This document shows, one piece after another, positions 42,381 to 50,877 of a stretch of 64,000 nt of DNA. Source of the stretch: Allobosea sp039673065 (lineage in GTDB: Bacteria; Pseudomonadota; Alphaproteobacteria; Rhizobiales; Beijerinckiaceae). The notes below the pieces were generated by a model. That model ran no database searches and was not told the DNA's origin. It saw only the letters and a list, made by a program, of their open reading frames with translations. The first letter of the stretch is position 1; each line of letters opens with the position of its first letter. The stretch lies in the NCBI RefSeq assembly GCF_039673065.1, contig NZ_JBDJKW010000011.1:74842-138841 (forward strand), read 5' to 3'. The position numbers and the translations under genes are program-made.

Positions 42381-44450
42381 GTGAATAGCGGAATGTCGAA
42401 GATCATGGTGCTGCTGTTGGCCGTCGTCGCGTCAATCGTGGCGCTGCCGCTTGCCTCCGCCGTTCTGGCGGTGCTGCCGGCGGCTCCCCCGGTGCTCTGG
42501 ACTGGCGCTGCCTGGATTGCCTTTGGCTGCGCGCATGTCGCGGCCTTCTTCGTCATTCCGCGGCTGCCGTCCGGATCGAACTCACTGAGAGCCGAGGTCA
42601 AGGCTGCGACGGTGTGGACCGTCGCCGGCGCCTGTCTGTGGCTGGTGCTGCTGTTCCTGATGACGGGCAGCGCCTTCGCAGGGATGAGCCGCTGGCTCAC
42701 GCTGGTTGCGGAGGCGGCTTTCCTGGTGGCGCTGCTGGCGGGCCTGATGGCGATCAGGGTCTTGCGTTCTGCTGTGGGGGCTCTGGGATTCCGGCTGGCG
42801 CTGGCGGCGGCGGTGTCCGTGGTGGTCTCCTCTTTGGTCGTTGCTGTCGTGCCGTTCGGGGCGGGGCCGTACGCGCCCCTGATTGCCGCAGGCCTTCTGC
42901 TGGCGAGCAATGTCATTGCCTTCTATGGTCTCGTGCTGCGGCGGCGGCCGAGCCTCGTTCCCTATGTGGCGGTGGCCGGTCTGGTCTGGATCGTCGCGGC
43001 CCATCTCGTCTGGTTGGGGGCACTGTTCCTGTCCGGACAGACCTTGCCGCCTCGCTGGCTACCGGTGTTGACGACCGCCCTGCAGTGGCTGCTCGCCATC
43101 GGCGCCCCTACCGGGCTTCAGATCCTGCTCAAGGCGCGAGAAGGCACGCTCTTCTATGATCCGGCTCGCCGCGCCAGCCCGAATTCCGAGGTGCACGTCT
43201 TTCGTGGGACCGCGCAGGGAGCACGAACGGCATGGATTATTTCTTACGCGCAGGCCGCGAACCACCCGCGGGTCATCCGCCAGAGCAAGGCGCTGCTCGA
43301 TGACGGGTGGCGCGTCGTCGTGTGCTCGAATGACGGCCATTCGGCGCGCCCGCCTGAATGGACTTTCGTGCGCTTCGCCGATTCCGAGCCGTATCGGGAC
43401 CAGTATCGTCAGCTGTTGCTTGCGCTGAACGTGCGCGCGCGCACGCTATGTGCCCATGGTCCGCGCTGGCTGTCGCGCCTGGCGGCGCATGTCCGGCAGG
43501 AGACGATCAACAACTGGCGCTACAACGCCACATCGATGTTGGATGTCCTGCGCGAGAACCCGGACCTGAAGCCGGATCTCGTAATCTCACACGACTATTT
43601 CACTGCCAATGCCGGGTACAGGGTCGCCCGTGCCGCTGGTGCGAAATTCGCGATCGACTGTCAGGAATACGCGCCCATGCAGTATTCCTACGATCCTGAA
43701 TGGCTGCGTTGGGAGCGTCCCTACATCGTCGAGATCCAGGACTACTATGTCCGCCGCGCCGATCTGGTCTTTACGGTCTGCGACGGCATTGCCGAACTGC
43801 TCAACAGCGAGCACAAGCTGAAGCAGCCGGTCGTGACAATCCGCAACGTGCCGATCAAGGAGCTCCAGCCGTTCCGTCCTGCCGGCGAGCGCATCAAGGT
43901 GCTCTATCATGGCGGGATATGGGGGGTGCGCGGTCTGCGTGAGACCATCCAGTCGATGCAATACTGGCGCCCGGAGTTCGATCTGATCCTGCGAGGGGAC
44001 GGCGACGCGCCGTTCATCGCCGAGTTGCGCCAGCTCGCGCGCGAACTGGGCCTCGAAGATCGCGTCAGCTTCGAGCCGCCAGTCCCCTTCAACGACATCA
44101 TTCCGTCGGCAAACCAGGCGGATATTGGATACTTCTCCTACGACGACTATTCGCCGCAGATTAAATTTGCTTTGCCCAACAAATTCTTCGAATTCATGAT
44201 GGCGGGCCTGTGCATCTGCGTCAGCGATCTCGAAGAGGTGGCGAAGATCTGCGACGCCTATAAGGTCGGGCGCTTGATACCGAAGCATTCGCCCGAGATG
44301 ATCGCCCAGACCATCAACAGCTTCACCCGTGAGGAAATCGATCGCTTCAAGCGCGCATCGCTCGCGGCGGCCGATGTGCTCAACTGGGACCGTGAGCAGC
44401 TCCTCTATGTCGGAGCTTGTAACAAATTGTTTGTCGGCAGCACGCGATGA
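42381..44450 (+). CDS. Membrane-anchored GT4-like glycosyltransferase
   Basis: 689 residues from a GTG at 42381 (an ATG 12 bases on is equally possible; neither has a strong ribosome site). Residues 1-250 hold about eight membrane helices closely related to the middle of the preceding 1232-residue protein (WIVAAHLVW, PPRWLPVLTTALQW, GTLFYDPA). Residues 280-685 are the GT4-like domain: DCQEY in place of DAHEY, CDGIAELLN, GERIKVLYHGGIWG, RPEFDLILRGDGD and PNKFFEFMMAGLCI with the donor-site Glu kept. Probably a tandem duplicate of the C-terminal two thirds of its neighbour. Confidence 0.87.
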   Translation: MNSGMSKIMVLLLAVVASIVALPLASAVLAVLPAAPPVLWTGAAWIAFGCAHVAAFFVIPRLPSGSNSLRAEVKAATVWTVAGACLWLVLLFLMTGSAFAGMSRWLTLVAEAAFLVALLAGLMAIRVLRSAVGALGFRLALAAAVSVVVSSLVVAVVPFGAGPYAPLIAAGLLLASNVIAFYGLVLRRRPSLVPYVAVAGLVWIVAAHLVWLGALFLSGQTLPPRWLPVLTTALQWLLAIGAPTGLQILLKAREGTLFYDPARRASPNSEVHVFRGTAQGARTAWIISYAQAANHPRVIRQSKALLDDGWRVVVCSNDGHSARPPEWTFVRFADSEPYRDQYRQLLLALNVRARTLCAHGPRWLSRLAAHVRQETINNWRYNATSMLDVLRENPDLKPDLVISHDYFTANAGYRVARAAGAKFAIDCQEYAPMQYSYDPEWLRWERPYIVEIQDYYVRRADLVFTVCDGIAELLNSEHKLKQPVVTIRNVPIKELQPFRPAGERIKVLYHGGIWGVRGLRETIQSMQYWRPEFDLILRGDGDAPFIAELRQLARELGLEDRVSFEPPVPFNDIIPSANQADIGYFSYDDYSPQIKFALPNKFFEFMMAGLCICVSDLEEVAKICDAYKVGRLIPKHSPEMIAQTINSFTREEIDRFKRASLAAADVLNWDREQLLYVGACNKLFVGSTR

Positions 44451-44483
44451 TTGCCGGTTCTGCGAACTTTTGGAGGCATTGCC

Positions 44484-45626
44484 GTGGCGCGTGACTGGGA
44501 ACAGATCCAACGTACGTATCAGATCTGCACGCGCTGCGTGATGGATACGACCGACCCGGAGATCGCTTTCGATCACGACGGCATCTGCAATCACTGCACC
44601 GAGGTGGAGACTCGCTTCAAGCCACGCTGGTTCCCGGACGAGCGCGGCGTAGGCCTGCTCGGGCAGATGATCGAAGAGGTGAGGGCAAACGGCAAGGGCA
44701 AGCGTTACGATTCGATCATCGGCTTGAGTGGTGGCGTCGATAGCGCTTATCTCGCCGTCAAGGTTGCCGAATGGGGCTTGCGCCCGCTCGCCGTTCATGT
44801 CGACGCCGGTTGGAACTCGGAGATCGCGGTCAAAAATATCGATCAGATCGTGACGCGGGTCGGCCTCGACCTGCATACGCATGTGGTCGACTGGGACGAG
44901 ATGCGTGACGTCCAGCTCGCTTTCATGCGGTCGAATGTTGCCAATCTCGACGTACCGCAGGACCATGCGTTCTTTGCGGCGCTCTACAATTATGCGTCGG
45001 CGAACGATATCCGCTATGTCATTAGCGGCTCGAACTACGCGACAGAAAGCATCCTGCCTGTCTCATGGGGCTATGATGCGATGGACGCGCGCCATCTCAG
45101 GACGATTCACGAGCGCTTCGGCACGATACCGCTCAAGACATTCCCCGTGGTCGACTTCCTGAAGTATCATTACACCTACCCCAAGAAGATGACAGTGCTG
45201 CGTCCACTGAATCTGATGCCCTACCGGAAAGACGACGCTATCGCTTATCTCGAGAAGAACTATGGCTTCCGCTACTATGGCGGCAAGCATTATGAGTCAC
45301 GCTGGACCCGGTTCTACGAAGGCTATTTCCTGCCTGCGAAATTCGGGTACGACAAACGTAAGGCGCATCTCTCGAGCATGATCGTCGCGGGGGAGATTAC
45401 CCGCGATCAGGCGCTCAAGGAATTGGAAAAGGCGCTGTATACGGATAATGAATTGCAGGAGGATAAGGCATTCGTCGCGAAAAAGCTCGGCATAACCGTG
45501 GCCGAGCTCGACGATCTTGTCGTGCAGCCGCGCCGCTATTATTGGGATTACCCCAATAATGAAGCGCGCGCGCGGCGTTTCCATGCGCTTCATGCCTCGC
45601 TTCAAAGGGTTGTCGGTCGCTTCTGA
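44484..45626 (+). CDS. wbpG: N-acetyl sugar amidotransferase 1 (WbpG/WbuX/LegA-PseA type)
   Basis: ATP-dependent conversion of an N-acetyl group on a nucleotide sugar to acetamidino, using ammonia from the HisH/HisF-like pair. The 380 residues show Cys15/Cys18 (CTRCVMDTTDP) and Cys35/Cys38 (GICNHC), a zinc-binding set, the PP-loop LSGGVDS at 81-87, HVDAGWNSE near 112 and YYGGKHYESRWTRFY near 263. The GTG at 44484 has TGGAGG at ideal spacing; the upstream TTG does not. A diverged second copy follows at 45898. Confidence 0.92.
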   Translation: MARDWEQIQRTYQICTRCVMDTTDPEIAFDHDGICNHCTEVETRFKPRWFPDERGVGLLGQMIEEVRANGKGKRYDSIIGLSGGVDSAYLAVKVAEWGLRPLAVHVDAGWNSEIAVKNIDQIVTRVGLDLHTHVVDWDEMRDVQLAFMRSNVANLDVPQDHAFFAALYNYASANDIRYVISGSNYATESILPVSWGYDAMDARHLRTIHERFGTIPLKTFPVVDFLKYHYTYPKKMTVLRPLNLMPYRKDDAIAYLEKNYGFRYYGGKHYESRWTRFYEGYFLPAKFGYDKRKAHLSSMIVAGEITRDQALKELEKALYTDNELQEDKAFVAKKLGITVAELDDLVVQPRRYYWDYPNNEARARRFHALHASLQRVVGRF

Positions 45627-45772
45627 AGCGATTAAGCGCAGGTGGTTGCAAGCTGAAAATCTGCTTTGAGGCGCATGGGCTGTTGCTGGCAGCGAACATA
45701 TCGCTCTCATTGCAGTTGTCATATTACTTGCCGGCAGACCGATTTTTGCCTCGCTGGGCTGGCATCTGTCAG

Positions 45773-45796
45773 TCGATGGCCTCTTTTGGCCATCGA
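45773..45796 (+). terminator. Hairpin between the two sugar amidotransferase genes
   Basis: TCGATGGCC and GGCCATCGA form a perfect 9-bp stem around TCTTTT, 146 bases past the first amidotransferase stop, followed by TCGTTTC. It may end that transcript, in which case the second copy needs its own promoter. The remainder of 45627-45897 shows no convincing gene. Confidence 0.45.
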
Positions 45797-45897
45797 TCGT
45801 TTCATGGGCTCCTGCCGTCTTTGGAATCGAGCTATGGTGATACGGCCGAACGCGGAAGGCGTCCTGGCCGGCTGAACGACACGGACTTTTGAGGGCG

Positions 45898-47082
45898 ATG
45901 AGCATCATAACCCAGGCTTGGAGCCCCGACGGCAAAGTGCGCGCCTATCGCATGTGCAGTCGTTGCGTCATGGATACCACCGATCCGGCGATCACCTTCG
46001 ACAAGGACGGTGTCTGCAGCCATTGCCAGCGGTTCGAACTCCAGATCAAGCCGCATTGGAAGCCGACGCCGGATGGAGCGAAGGAACTAGAGGCGATCGT
46101 TGCGGCCATCAAAGCCGAAGGGCAGGGGAAGCGATACGATTGCATCATCGGTCTCTCCGGGGGGGTAGATTCGTCCTATTTGGCCGTTAAGGTGGTGGAG
46201 TGGGGGCTCAGGCCGCTTGTTGTGCATGTAGATGCCGGCTGGAACTCTGAGCTGGCGGTCAAGAATATCGAGCAGATCGTGACCAAGCTCGAGCTCGATC
46301 TCGTCACCTGCGTGATCGACTGGGAGGACGTTAAGGAGCTGCACCTCGCGTTTCTGCGGGCCGGTCTGGCCAATCAAGACGTGCCCCAGGACCACGCCTT
46401 CTTCGCCGCTCTCTACCGGTACGCCACCGATGCCGGTATCCGCCATGTCATCAGCGGTACGAATTATGCGACCGAAGGCGTACTGCCTCAATCCTGGGGC
46501 TATGATGCTATGGATGCGACGCATCTTCGCGCTGTTCATCGGAAATTTGGGACGAGAGCGTTGAATAGTTTTCCGATCATGTCTTTTTTCAAGTATTATT
46601 TTTATTTTCCTAAAGTACTTAAGATTAATGTCGTCGATCCTCTTAATTTTATTCCGTATGAAAAGCAGGAAGCTATTGATTATCTTGAAGCTAATTTTGG
46701 CTGGCGATATTATGGCGGAAAACATTACGAGTCGCGCTGGACCCGGTTCATGCAGGCGCATTATCTTCCCGCGAAATTTGGCTATGATAAGCGGAAAGCG
46801 CACTTGTCGAGCTTGATCGTGTCAGGCCAAATGAGCCGGGATTGTGCTCTGGCCGAACTTGCGAAGCCGCTATACACGGATAATGAGCTCTCCGAAGATA
46901 TGGCCTTCGTCGCGAAGAAACTGAGCATCACTGTCGAGCAGCTCGAGGCCTTTATCGCTGAGAAGCCGCGCAATTATACCGAGTTTCCGACCAACGCCCT
47001 GCAGGTGAAATGGGGCTTGCGGGCTCTGCGTCTCATGCGGGCTCCCAGATGGCTCTTCAACAAGCTGCTGGCGCGGCGGTGA
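45898..47082 (+). CDS. N-acetyl sugar amidotransferase 2 (WbpG/WbuX type)
   Basis: 394 residues, same architecture as copy 1: Cys20/Cys23 (CSRCVMDTTDP), Cys40/Cys43 (GVCSHC), PP-loop LSGGVDSS, HVDAGWNSE, DVPQDHAFFAALYRYA and YYGGKHYESRWTRF. All active-site elements look intact. The ATG at 45898 follows GAGGG closely; a TTG 9 bases earlier is possible. Part of the gene (46561-46680) is strikingly AT-rich although it encodes conserved residues. The two copies differ enough to suggest two different sugars or two different N-acetyl positions; only one HisH/HisF-like pair is present to serve both. Confidence 0.92.
   Translation: MSIITQAWSPDGKVRAYRMCSRCVMDTTDPAITFDKDGVCSHCQRFELQIKPHWKPTPDGAKELEAIVAAIKAEGQGKRYDCIIGLSGGVDSSYLAVKVVEWGLRPLVVHVDAGWNSELAVKNIEQIVTKLELDLVTCVIDWEDVKELHLAFLRAGLANQDVPQDHAFFAALYRYATDAGIRHVISGTNYATEGVLPQSWGYDAMDATHLRAVHRKFGTRALNSFPIMSFFKYYFYFPKVLKINVVDPLNFIPYEKQEAIDYLEANFGWRYYGGKHYESRWTRFMQAHYLPAKFGYDKRKAHLSSLIVSGQMSRDCALAELAKPLYTDNELSEDMAFVAKKLSITVEQLEAFIAEKPRNYTEFPTNALQVKWGLRALRLMRAPRWLFNKLLARR
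46561..46680. other. AT-rich island inside amidotransferase 2
   Basis: By direct count this 120-base stretch is 34/120 G+C (28%), against roughly 60-65% in neighbouring genes. Codons such as TTT, AAT, ATT and TTA, rare elsewhere in the window, dominate, yet the reading frame and family residues are kept. Confidence 0.85.
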
Positions 47083-47189
47083 GAGCCGAGCTTTTTGGTG
47101 CGCACCATCCGATCGACCTTTCAACCGACTGACGATCCGTCCGGGCTGCTCGAGCAGATGCCGAGGCCAGTTGCATTTCGACAGCTTCG

Positions 47190-48479
47190 ATGGGGCATCC
47201 TTTGACAACGGCACCGGCCGGTGGAGCGAGGCGGCCGCCGCGCATAGGCATCGTCTCTTTGTCGGCAATCCCCGACGATCCGCGGGTTCGGCGGCAGGGT
47301 GATCTTTTTGCCGCCCGGGGCTGGGAGGTTCATGCATTTGGGCTGCCTGGGGCGCTCTCGCGGGCGCCGGACTGGCCCATTTCGGCCCTCTCCAGCGCGG
47401 ATTTGGACGATCAACCCCCGATTCTGGATAGTCAGGGCAATGCTCTGTGGGCGTCTCTAGGACGCAGCCGGAATGCGCGGCGTTTGCGGAAATACCTGCG
47501 GTTGGCGCAAGCGTGGATCGATAAGCGCCGCATGTCCGAGGCATATTGGGCGGTCGATCCGCGCTTCGCGGCCCTGTACGATCTGGCTAGGCACTGGAGG
47601 GCCGATATCTGGCTGGCGAACGACTGGAACATGCTTCCGATCGCCCAGCGGATCGCGCGGCAGCAAGGCGCTCTCTACGCCTATGACACCCATGAACTCG
47701 CCATGGACGAATATGCCCATCTCCGGCGCTGGCGGCTTCTCCAGAGACCCATCATTGCTGCGGTGGAGCGAAAGGGTAGTGCAGGCGCCAGCGTGACGAG
47801 CTGCGTCTCGCAAGGCATCGCCAATCACCTGCAGCAGTTCTATGGCCTGCGGGACAAGCCCCTTCTGATCCGCAACATGCCACACTACCGGGCATTTCCG
47901 CTGCGTCCTTGCGGCGAGACGATAGAGGTGCTCTATCACGGCGTCGTCTCTCCGGCGCGCGGACTGGAAGCCTGCATCGAAAGCGTTGCGCTGTGGCGGC
48001 CGGAGTTGCGTTTGACTATTCGCGGCTCCGGTCCGGCAGACTACCTTGCAGCGCTGCGCGAGCGGATCGAGGCGGCAGGTCTTGGCAAGCGTATCGTGCT
48101 CGCGCCGCCTGTCCCGATGATCGAGCTTGTGGAGGAAGCGGCCCGCTTCGATATAGGCTTGTTCGCGTTGCCGAGCCATTCGCAGCAGAACGTACATGTT
48201 CTGCCGAACAAGTTCTTCGAATACACCATGGCCGGCCTTGCGCTTTGCGTCTCCGACCTGCCGGAGATGACGGCTCTGCTGCGGCAGTACGATCTCGGTC
48301 GGCTGGTTCCCGAGGTTACTCCGCAGGCGATCGCGGCCACGATCAACGGCTTCGACCGGGTCGCCATTGATGCTCACAAGGCCAACGCGCTCGCTGCGGC
48401 AAAGGTTCTTAACTGGGAGGCGGAGGCCGATCGTTTCTATTCGGCGATCGCACGAGCCGTGCGCGCAGCCGACAACTGA
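47190..48479 (+). CDS. GT4-like glycosyltransferase, soluble member of the cluster family
   Basis: 429 residues. The N-terminal domain starts PPRIGIVSLSAIPDDPRVRRQG near residue 18 (core LSAIPDDPRVRR), DTHEL lies near residue 167, and the C-terminal domain has GETIEVLYHGVVSPARGLEA near 244, RPELRLTIRGSG near 270 and PNKFFEYTMAGLALCVSDLPE near 340. The donor-site Glu is kept. No membrane helices. It starts at an ATG 108 bases after amidotransferase 2 and converges with the minus-strand GT operon. Confidence 0.85.
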   Translation: MGHPLTTAPAGGARRPPRIGIVSLSAIPDDPRVRRQGDLFAARGWEVHAFGLPGALSRAPDWPISALSSADLDDQPPILDSQGNALWASLGRSRNARRLRKYLRLAQAWIDKRRMSEAYWAVDPRFAALYDLARHWRADIWLANDWNMLPIAQRIARQQGALYAYDTHELAMDEYAHLRRWRLLQRPIIAAVERKGSAGASVTSCVSQGIANHLQQFYGLRDKPLLIRNMPHYRAFPLRPCGETIEVLYHGVVSPARGLEACIESVALWRPELRLTIRGSGPADYLAALRERIEAAGLGKRIVLAPPVPMIELVEEAARFDIGLFALPSHSQQNVHVLPNKFFEYTMAGLALCVSDLPEMTALLRQYDLGRLVPEVTPQAIAATINGFDRVAIDAHKANALAAAKVLNWEAEADRFYSAIARAVRAADN

Positions 48480-48490
48480 AATACGTCTGA

Positions 48491-48511
48491 CACGGGCAGA
48501 TCGCCCGCGTG
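48491..48511. terminator. Weak hairpin between convergent glycosyltransferase genes
   Basis: CACGGGC and GCCCGCGTG pair around AGATC with one bulge in the 104-base convergent gap. It could serve both strands, but it is short and lacks T-runs. Confidence 0.25.
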
Positions 48512-48583
48512 GTTCGCCTACGCTGACGGGGCCGTCCGCGACCACTCGCCGGAGCAGCGCGCCGAGACATCGTCCTATATGCG

Positions 48584-49756
48584 CTATACTGTGTGAGCGA
48601 CCCTTGCGACCAAGGTCAGAAGCTTGCCGCTTTCTGCCTGGAAATTCAGGATCTTCGCGCACCCAAGTGCAGCGCGTTTGTAAGAGTTGATGTCGGCGGC
48701 GTGGAGGCCGGTAAAGCAGGCGGCGATCGCCTGCGGCGTGTCTTCTCCGAGCAGCCGGCCGCAGTCGGTGGGCTCGATCACCTTGCGGATCTCGGGGAGG
48801 TCGCTGCTGACGATCATCAGCCCGGCCTGCATGTACTCGAAGATCTTGTTCGGCATGGCGAAGCGCGCATGCGTGGTGCTGTTCGCGAGCAGGAAGATGC
48901 CGATGTCGGCGGTCGCGGCAGCTGCGGCGACGACGTCGCCGGGGGCGACCGGCGGTTCGAAGGCGATGCGGTTCGCCTGGCCGCTCTGGGCGGCCAGCGT
49001 CTGCAACTGGCGATCGTAGCCGCCCTGGGCCGGGCCGCGGATCACCAGGCGCATGCTCTCGGGCCAGGCCGCGACGCTCTCGATCAGCGCCTCCAGCCCG
49101 CGCCGCGGCACGACGACGCCGTGATAGAGCACGGTGATGACGGAGCCTGTCGGGCGGAAGGGCGTGTGCCGGTACGGCGGCATGTTGGCCACCACCAGCG
49201 GCGTCTGCGGGAGGCGATAGCGCGTCGCCAGCGCCTCGGCGATGCCGGGGCTCACGGTCATCACCGCGTCGACGCGGGCGATGCCGCGGCGCTCGATCTC
49301 GCCGACATGGCGCTGCGCCAGCAGGCGCCAGCGGGCGCTGTCGGCGAACTCCTCGCTGGCGAATTCGTGGCTGTCGTAGATCACGCGGGCGCCGAGCCGG
49401 TCCTTGGCGGCCAGCGCGATGGGCAGGGCGCGCCAGTCATTGGCGATGACGAGGTCCGGCCGGAAGGCCAGCAGGGCGCGGCGCGCCGCGAGCCTGGTTA
49501 TCGAAAGCCAGTAAAGGGGGGCTGCGGTCGCCGGCAGCCAGGTCGCCGGCGCCTGCCGCGCCGCCATGCCATAGCGCACGCGCCAGTCGGCGCCGGGGCC
49601 GGGCAGGGTGGTCACCTTGACGGGCGGCGTGTCGGGCAGCGGCGCCTGGGCGAGGATCTCGACGGTGTGGCCGGCCTTGGCCAGCAGTGCGGCATGGCGC
49701 AGTACGCGCGAATCATGGCGCAGCGGCGAGATGCAGAGCAAGGCGATGCGGCTCAC
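48584..49756 (-). CDS. GT4-like glycosyltransferase, soluble member of the cluster family
   Basis: 390 residues with the cluster signature: DSHEF near residue 126, SPGIAEALA near 167, GSVITVLYHGVVVPRRGLEA near 203, MRLVIRGPAQGG near 230, and PNKIFEYMQAGLMIVSSDLPE near 303. The GTG start overlaps the stop of the upstream glycosyltransferase (GTGA), so it is the last gene of the wbpA-B-D-E operon read leftward. It may add the diacetamido-uronic acid made by that operon or a following residue. Confidence 0.87.
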   Translation of the reverse strand: MSRIALLCISPLRHDSRVLRHAALLAKAGHTVEILAQAPLPDTPPVKVTTLPGPGADWRVRYGMAARQAPATWLPATAAPLYWLSITRLAARRALLAFRPDLVIANDWRALPIALAAKDRLGARVIYDSHEFASEEFADSARWRLLAQRHVGEIERRGIARVDAVMTVSPGIAEALATRYRLPQTPLVVANMPPYRHTPFRPTGSVITVLYHGVVVPRRGLEALIESVAAWPESMRLVIRGPAQGGYDRQLQTLAAQSGQANRIAFEPPVAPGDVVAAAAATADIGIFLLANSTTHARFAMPNKIFEYMQAGLMIVSSDLPEIRKVIEPTDCGRLLGEDTPQAIAACFTGLHAADINSYKRAALGCAKILNFQAESGKLLTLVARVAHTV

Positions 49757-50877
49757 GGGGCGGGCTCCGCCGGCTTGCCGCCGCTCGCGGGCAGCGTCCG
49801 GCGCAGCACGGTGTCGATCTGGCGGCCGCGCTGGTGCCAGCTCGCCTCGCGCTCGACATAAGCCGCGCCGCGGGCGCCCATGGCTTGCGCCTGCGGATCG
49901 GCGGCCAGCGCCGCCACGGCGGCGGCGAGCGCCTGTGGGGCCGCCGGGGGCACGATCAGCCCGGCGCCGGCGCCACGCACCAGCTCGGCCTGGAAGGGCA
50001 GGTCGCTGACGATGACGGGGATGCCGCAGGCCATCGCCTCGTAGAGCTTGAGCGGGGCGACGCCTGAGGCCGAGCGCCCATCTTGGTCCTCGATGACGCA
50101 GAGCGCCGCCAGCGCGCCGCGCAGCACGGGCGGCACGTCCCCATAGGCTTGGCGGCCAAGCCAGAGCAGGCGCCCGTCAGCGGGGACGCCGGCGAGCCGC
50201 TCGCGCTCAATGCCGTCGCCGACGATGACGAGGCGGACGTCGCGCGGCCAGCCCGGGTCGGCGAGCGCCGCCAGCATGGTGCCGATGCCGTGCCAGGCGA
50301 CGAGGCCGCCGACGAAGGCGACATAGCGCCCCTCCAGCCCGGCATCCGGCCCGTCGGGGCAGAAGAGCGTGGTGTTGGCGCCGTTGGGCACGACGCTGAC
50401 GCGGTCATGGCCGGCGAAGCGCCGGGCCCAGTCGGCCAGTCCGTCGGTGACGGCGAAGAGATGGTCGGCCCGGCGATACTGCGCCCGGTAGAGCCAGGCG
50501 AAGAGCGGCGCGAACAGTTTCAGCGCGGGATAGGTCACCCCGATATCGGCCGGCGTGCCGTTGATCTCCTGGAAGACCGGCTGGCCGAGCCGGCGCGCCC
50601 ACAGGACGGCCGGCAGCGCCATGAAATGCGAGCGGACGAAGAGGGCGTCGAAGCGCGGGAGATCGCGGATCAGGCGGAGCTGGACGCGTGCGTAGCCGGC
50701 GAGGCGGCGCGCATAGGAGGAGCGCGCGCTGGCGCCGCCGCTGGTCGTGGCGAAGAGCTCGACCGCCCAGCCGGCCTCGCGCAGGCTGGCGACGATCTCG
50801 TCGATATGCGTCTGGGAGGCCTGGCCGGGTCGCGGCGTCTCGAGCGAGAGATAGGCCAGCCGCGGCCGGCCGCTCAT
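49753..50877 (-). CDS. GT4 glycosyltransferase (classical type)
   Basis: 374-residue GT-B enzyme, a more usual GT4 than the paralogous set: LAYLSLETPRPGQASQTHIDE start (acceptor domain), VVPNGANTTLF near residue 175, VAFVGGLVAWHGIGTML near 196, and SGVAPLKLYEAMACGIPVIVSDLP near 290 with the donor-site Glu in KLYEAMA. Its start overlaps the aminotransferase stop by 4 bases (ATGA) and its stop overlaps the next start. The operon position suggests that it transfers the sugar made by the WbpA/B/D/E enzymes. Confidence 0.88.
   Translation of the reverse strand: MSGRPRLAYLSLETPRPGQASQTHIDEIVASLREAGWAVELFATTSGGASARSSYARRLAGYARVQLRLIRDLPRFDALFVRSHFMALPAVLWARRLGQPVFQEINGTPADIGVTYPALKLFAPLFAWLYRAQYRRADHLFAVTDGLADWARRFAGHDRVSVVPNGANTTLFCPDGPDAGLEGRYVAFVGGLVAWHGIGTMLAALADPGWPRDVRLVIVGDGIERERLAGVPADGRLLWLGRQAYGDVPPVLRGALAALCVIEDQDGRSASGVAPLKLYEAMACGIPVIVSDLPFQAELVRGAGAGLIVPPAAPQALAAAVAALAADPQAQAMGARGAAYVEREASWHQRGRQIDTVLRRTLPASGGKPAEPAP

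Noticed and set aside
45627..45897. Small gene of about 69 residues between the two amidotransferases
   Set aside because: No ribosome site, no family resemblance, and a hairpin lies within it.
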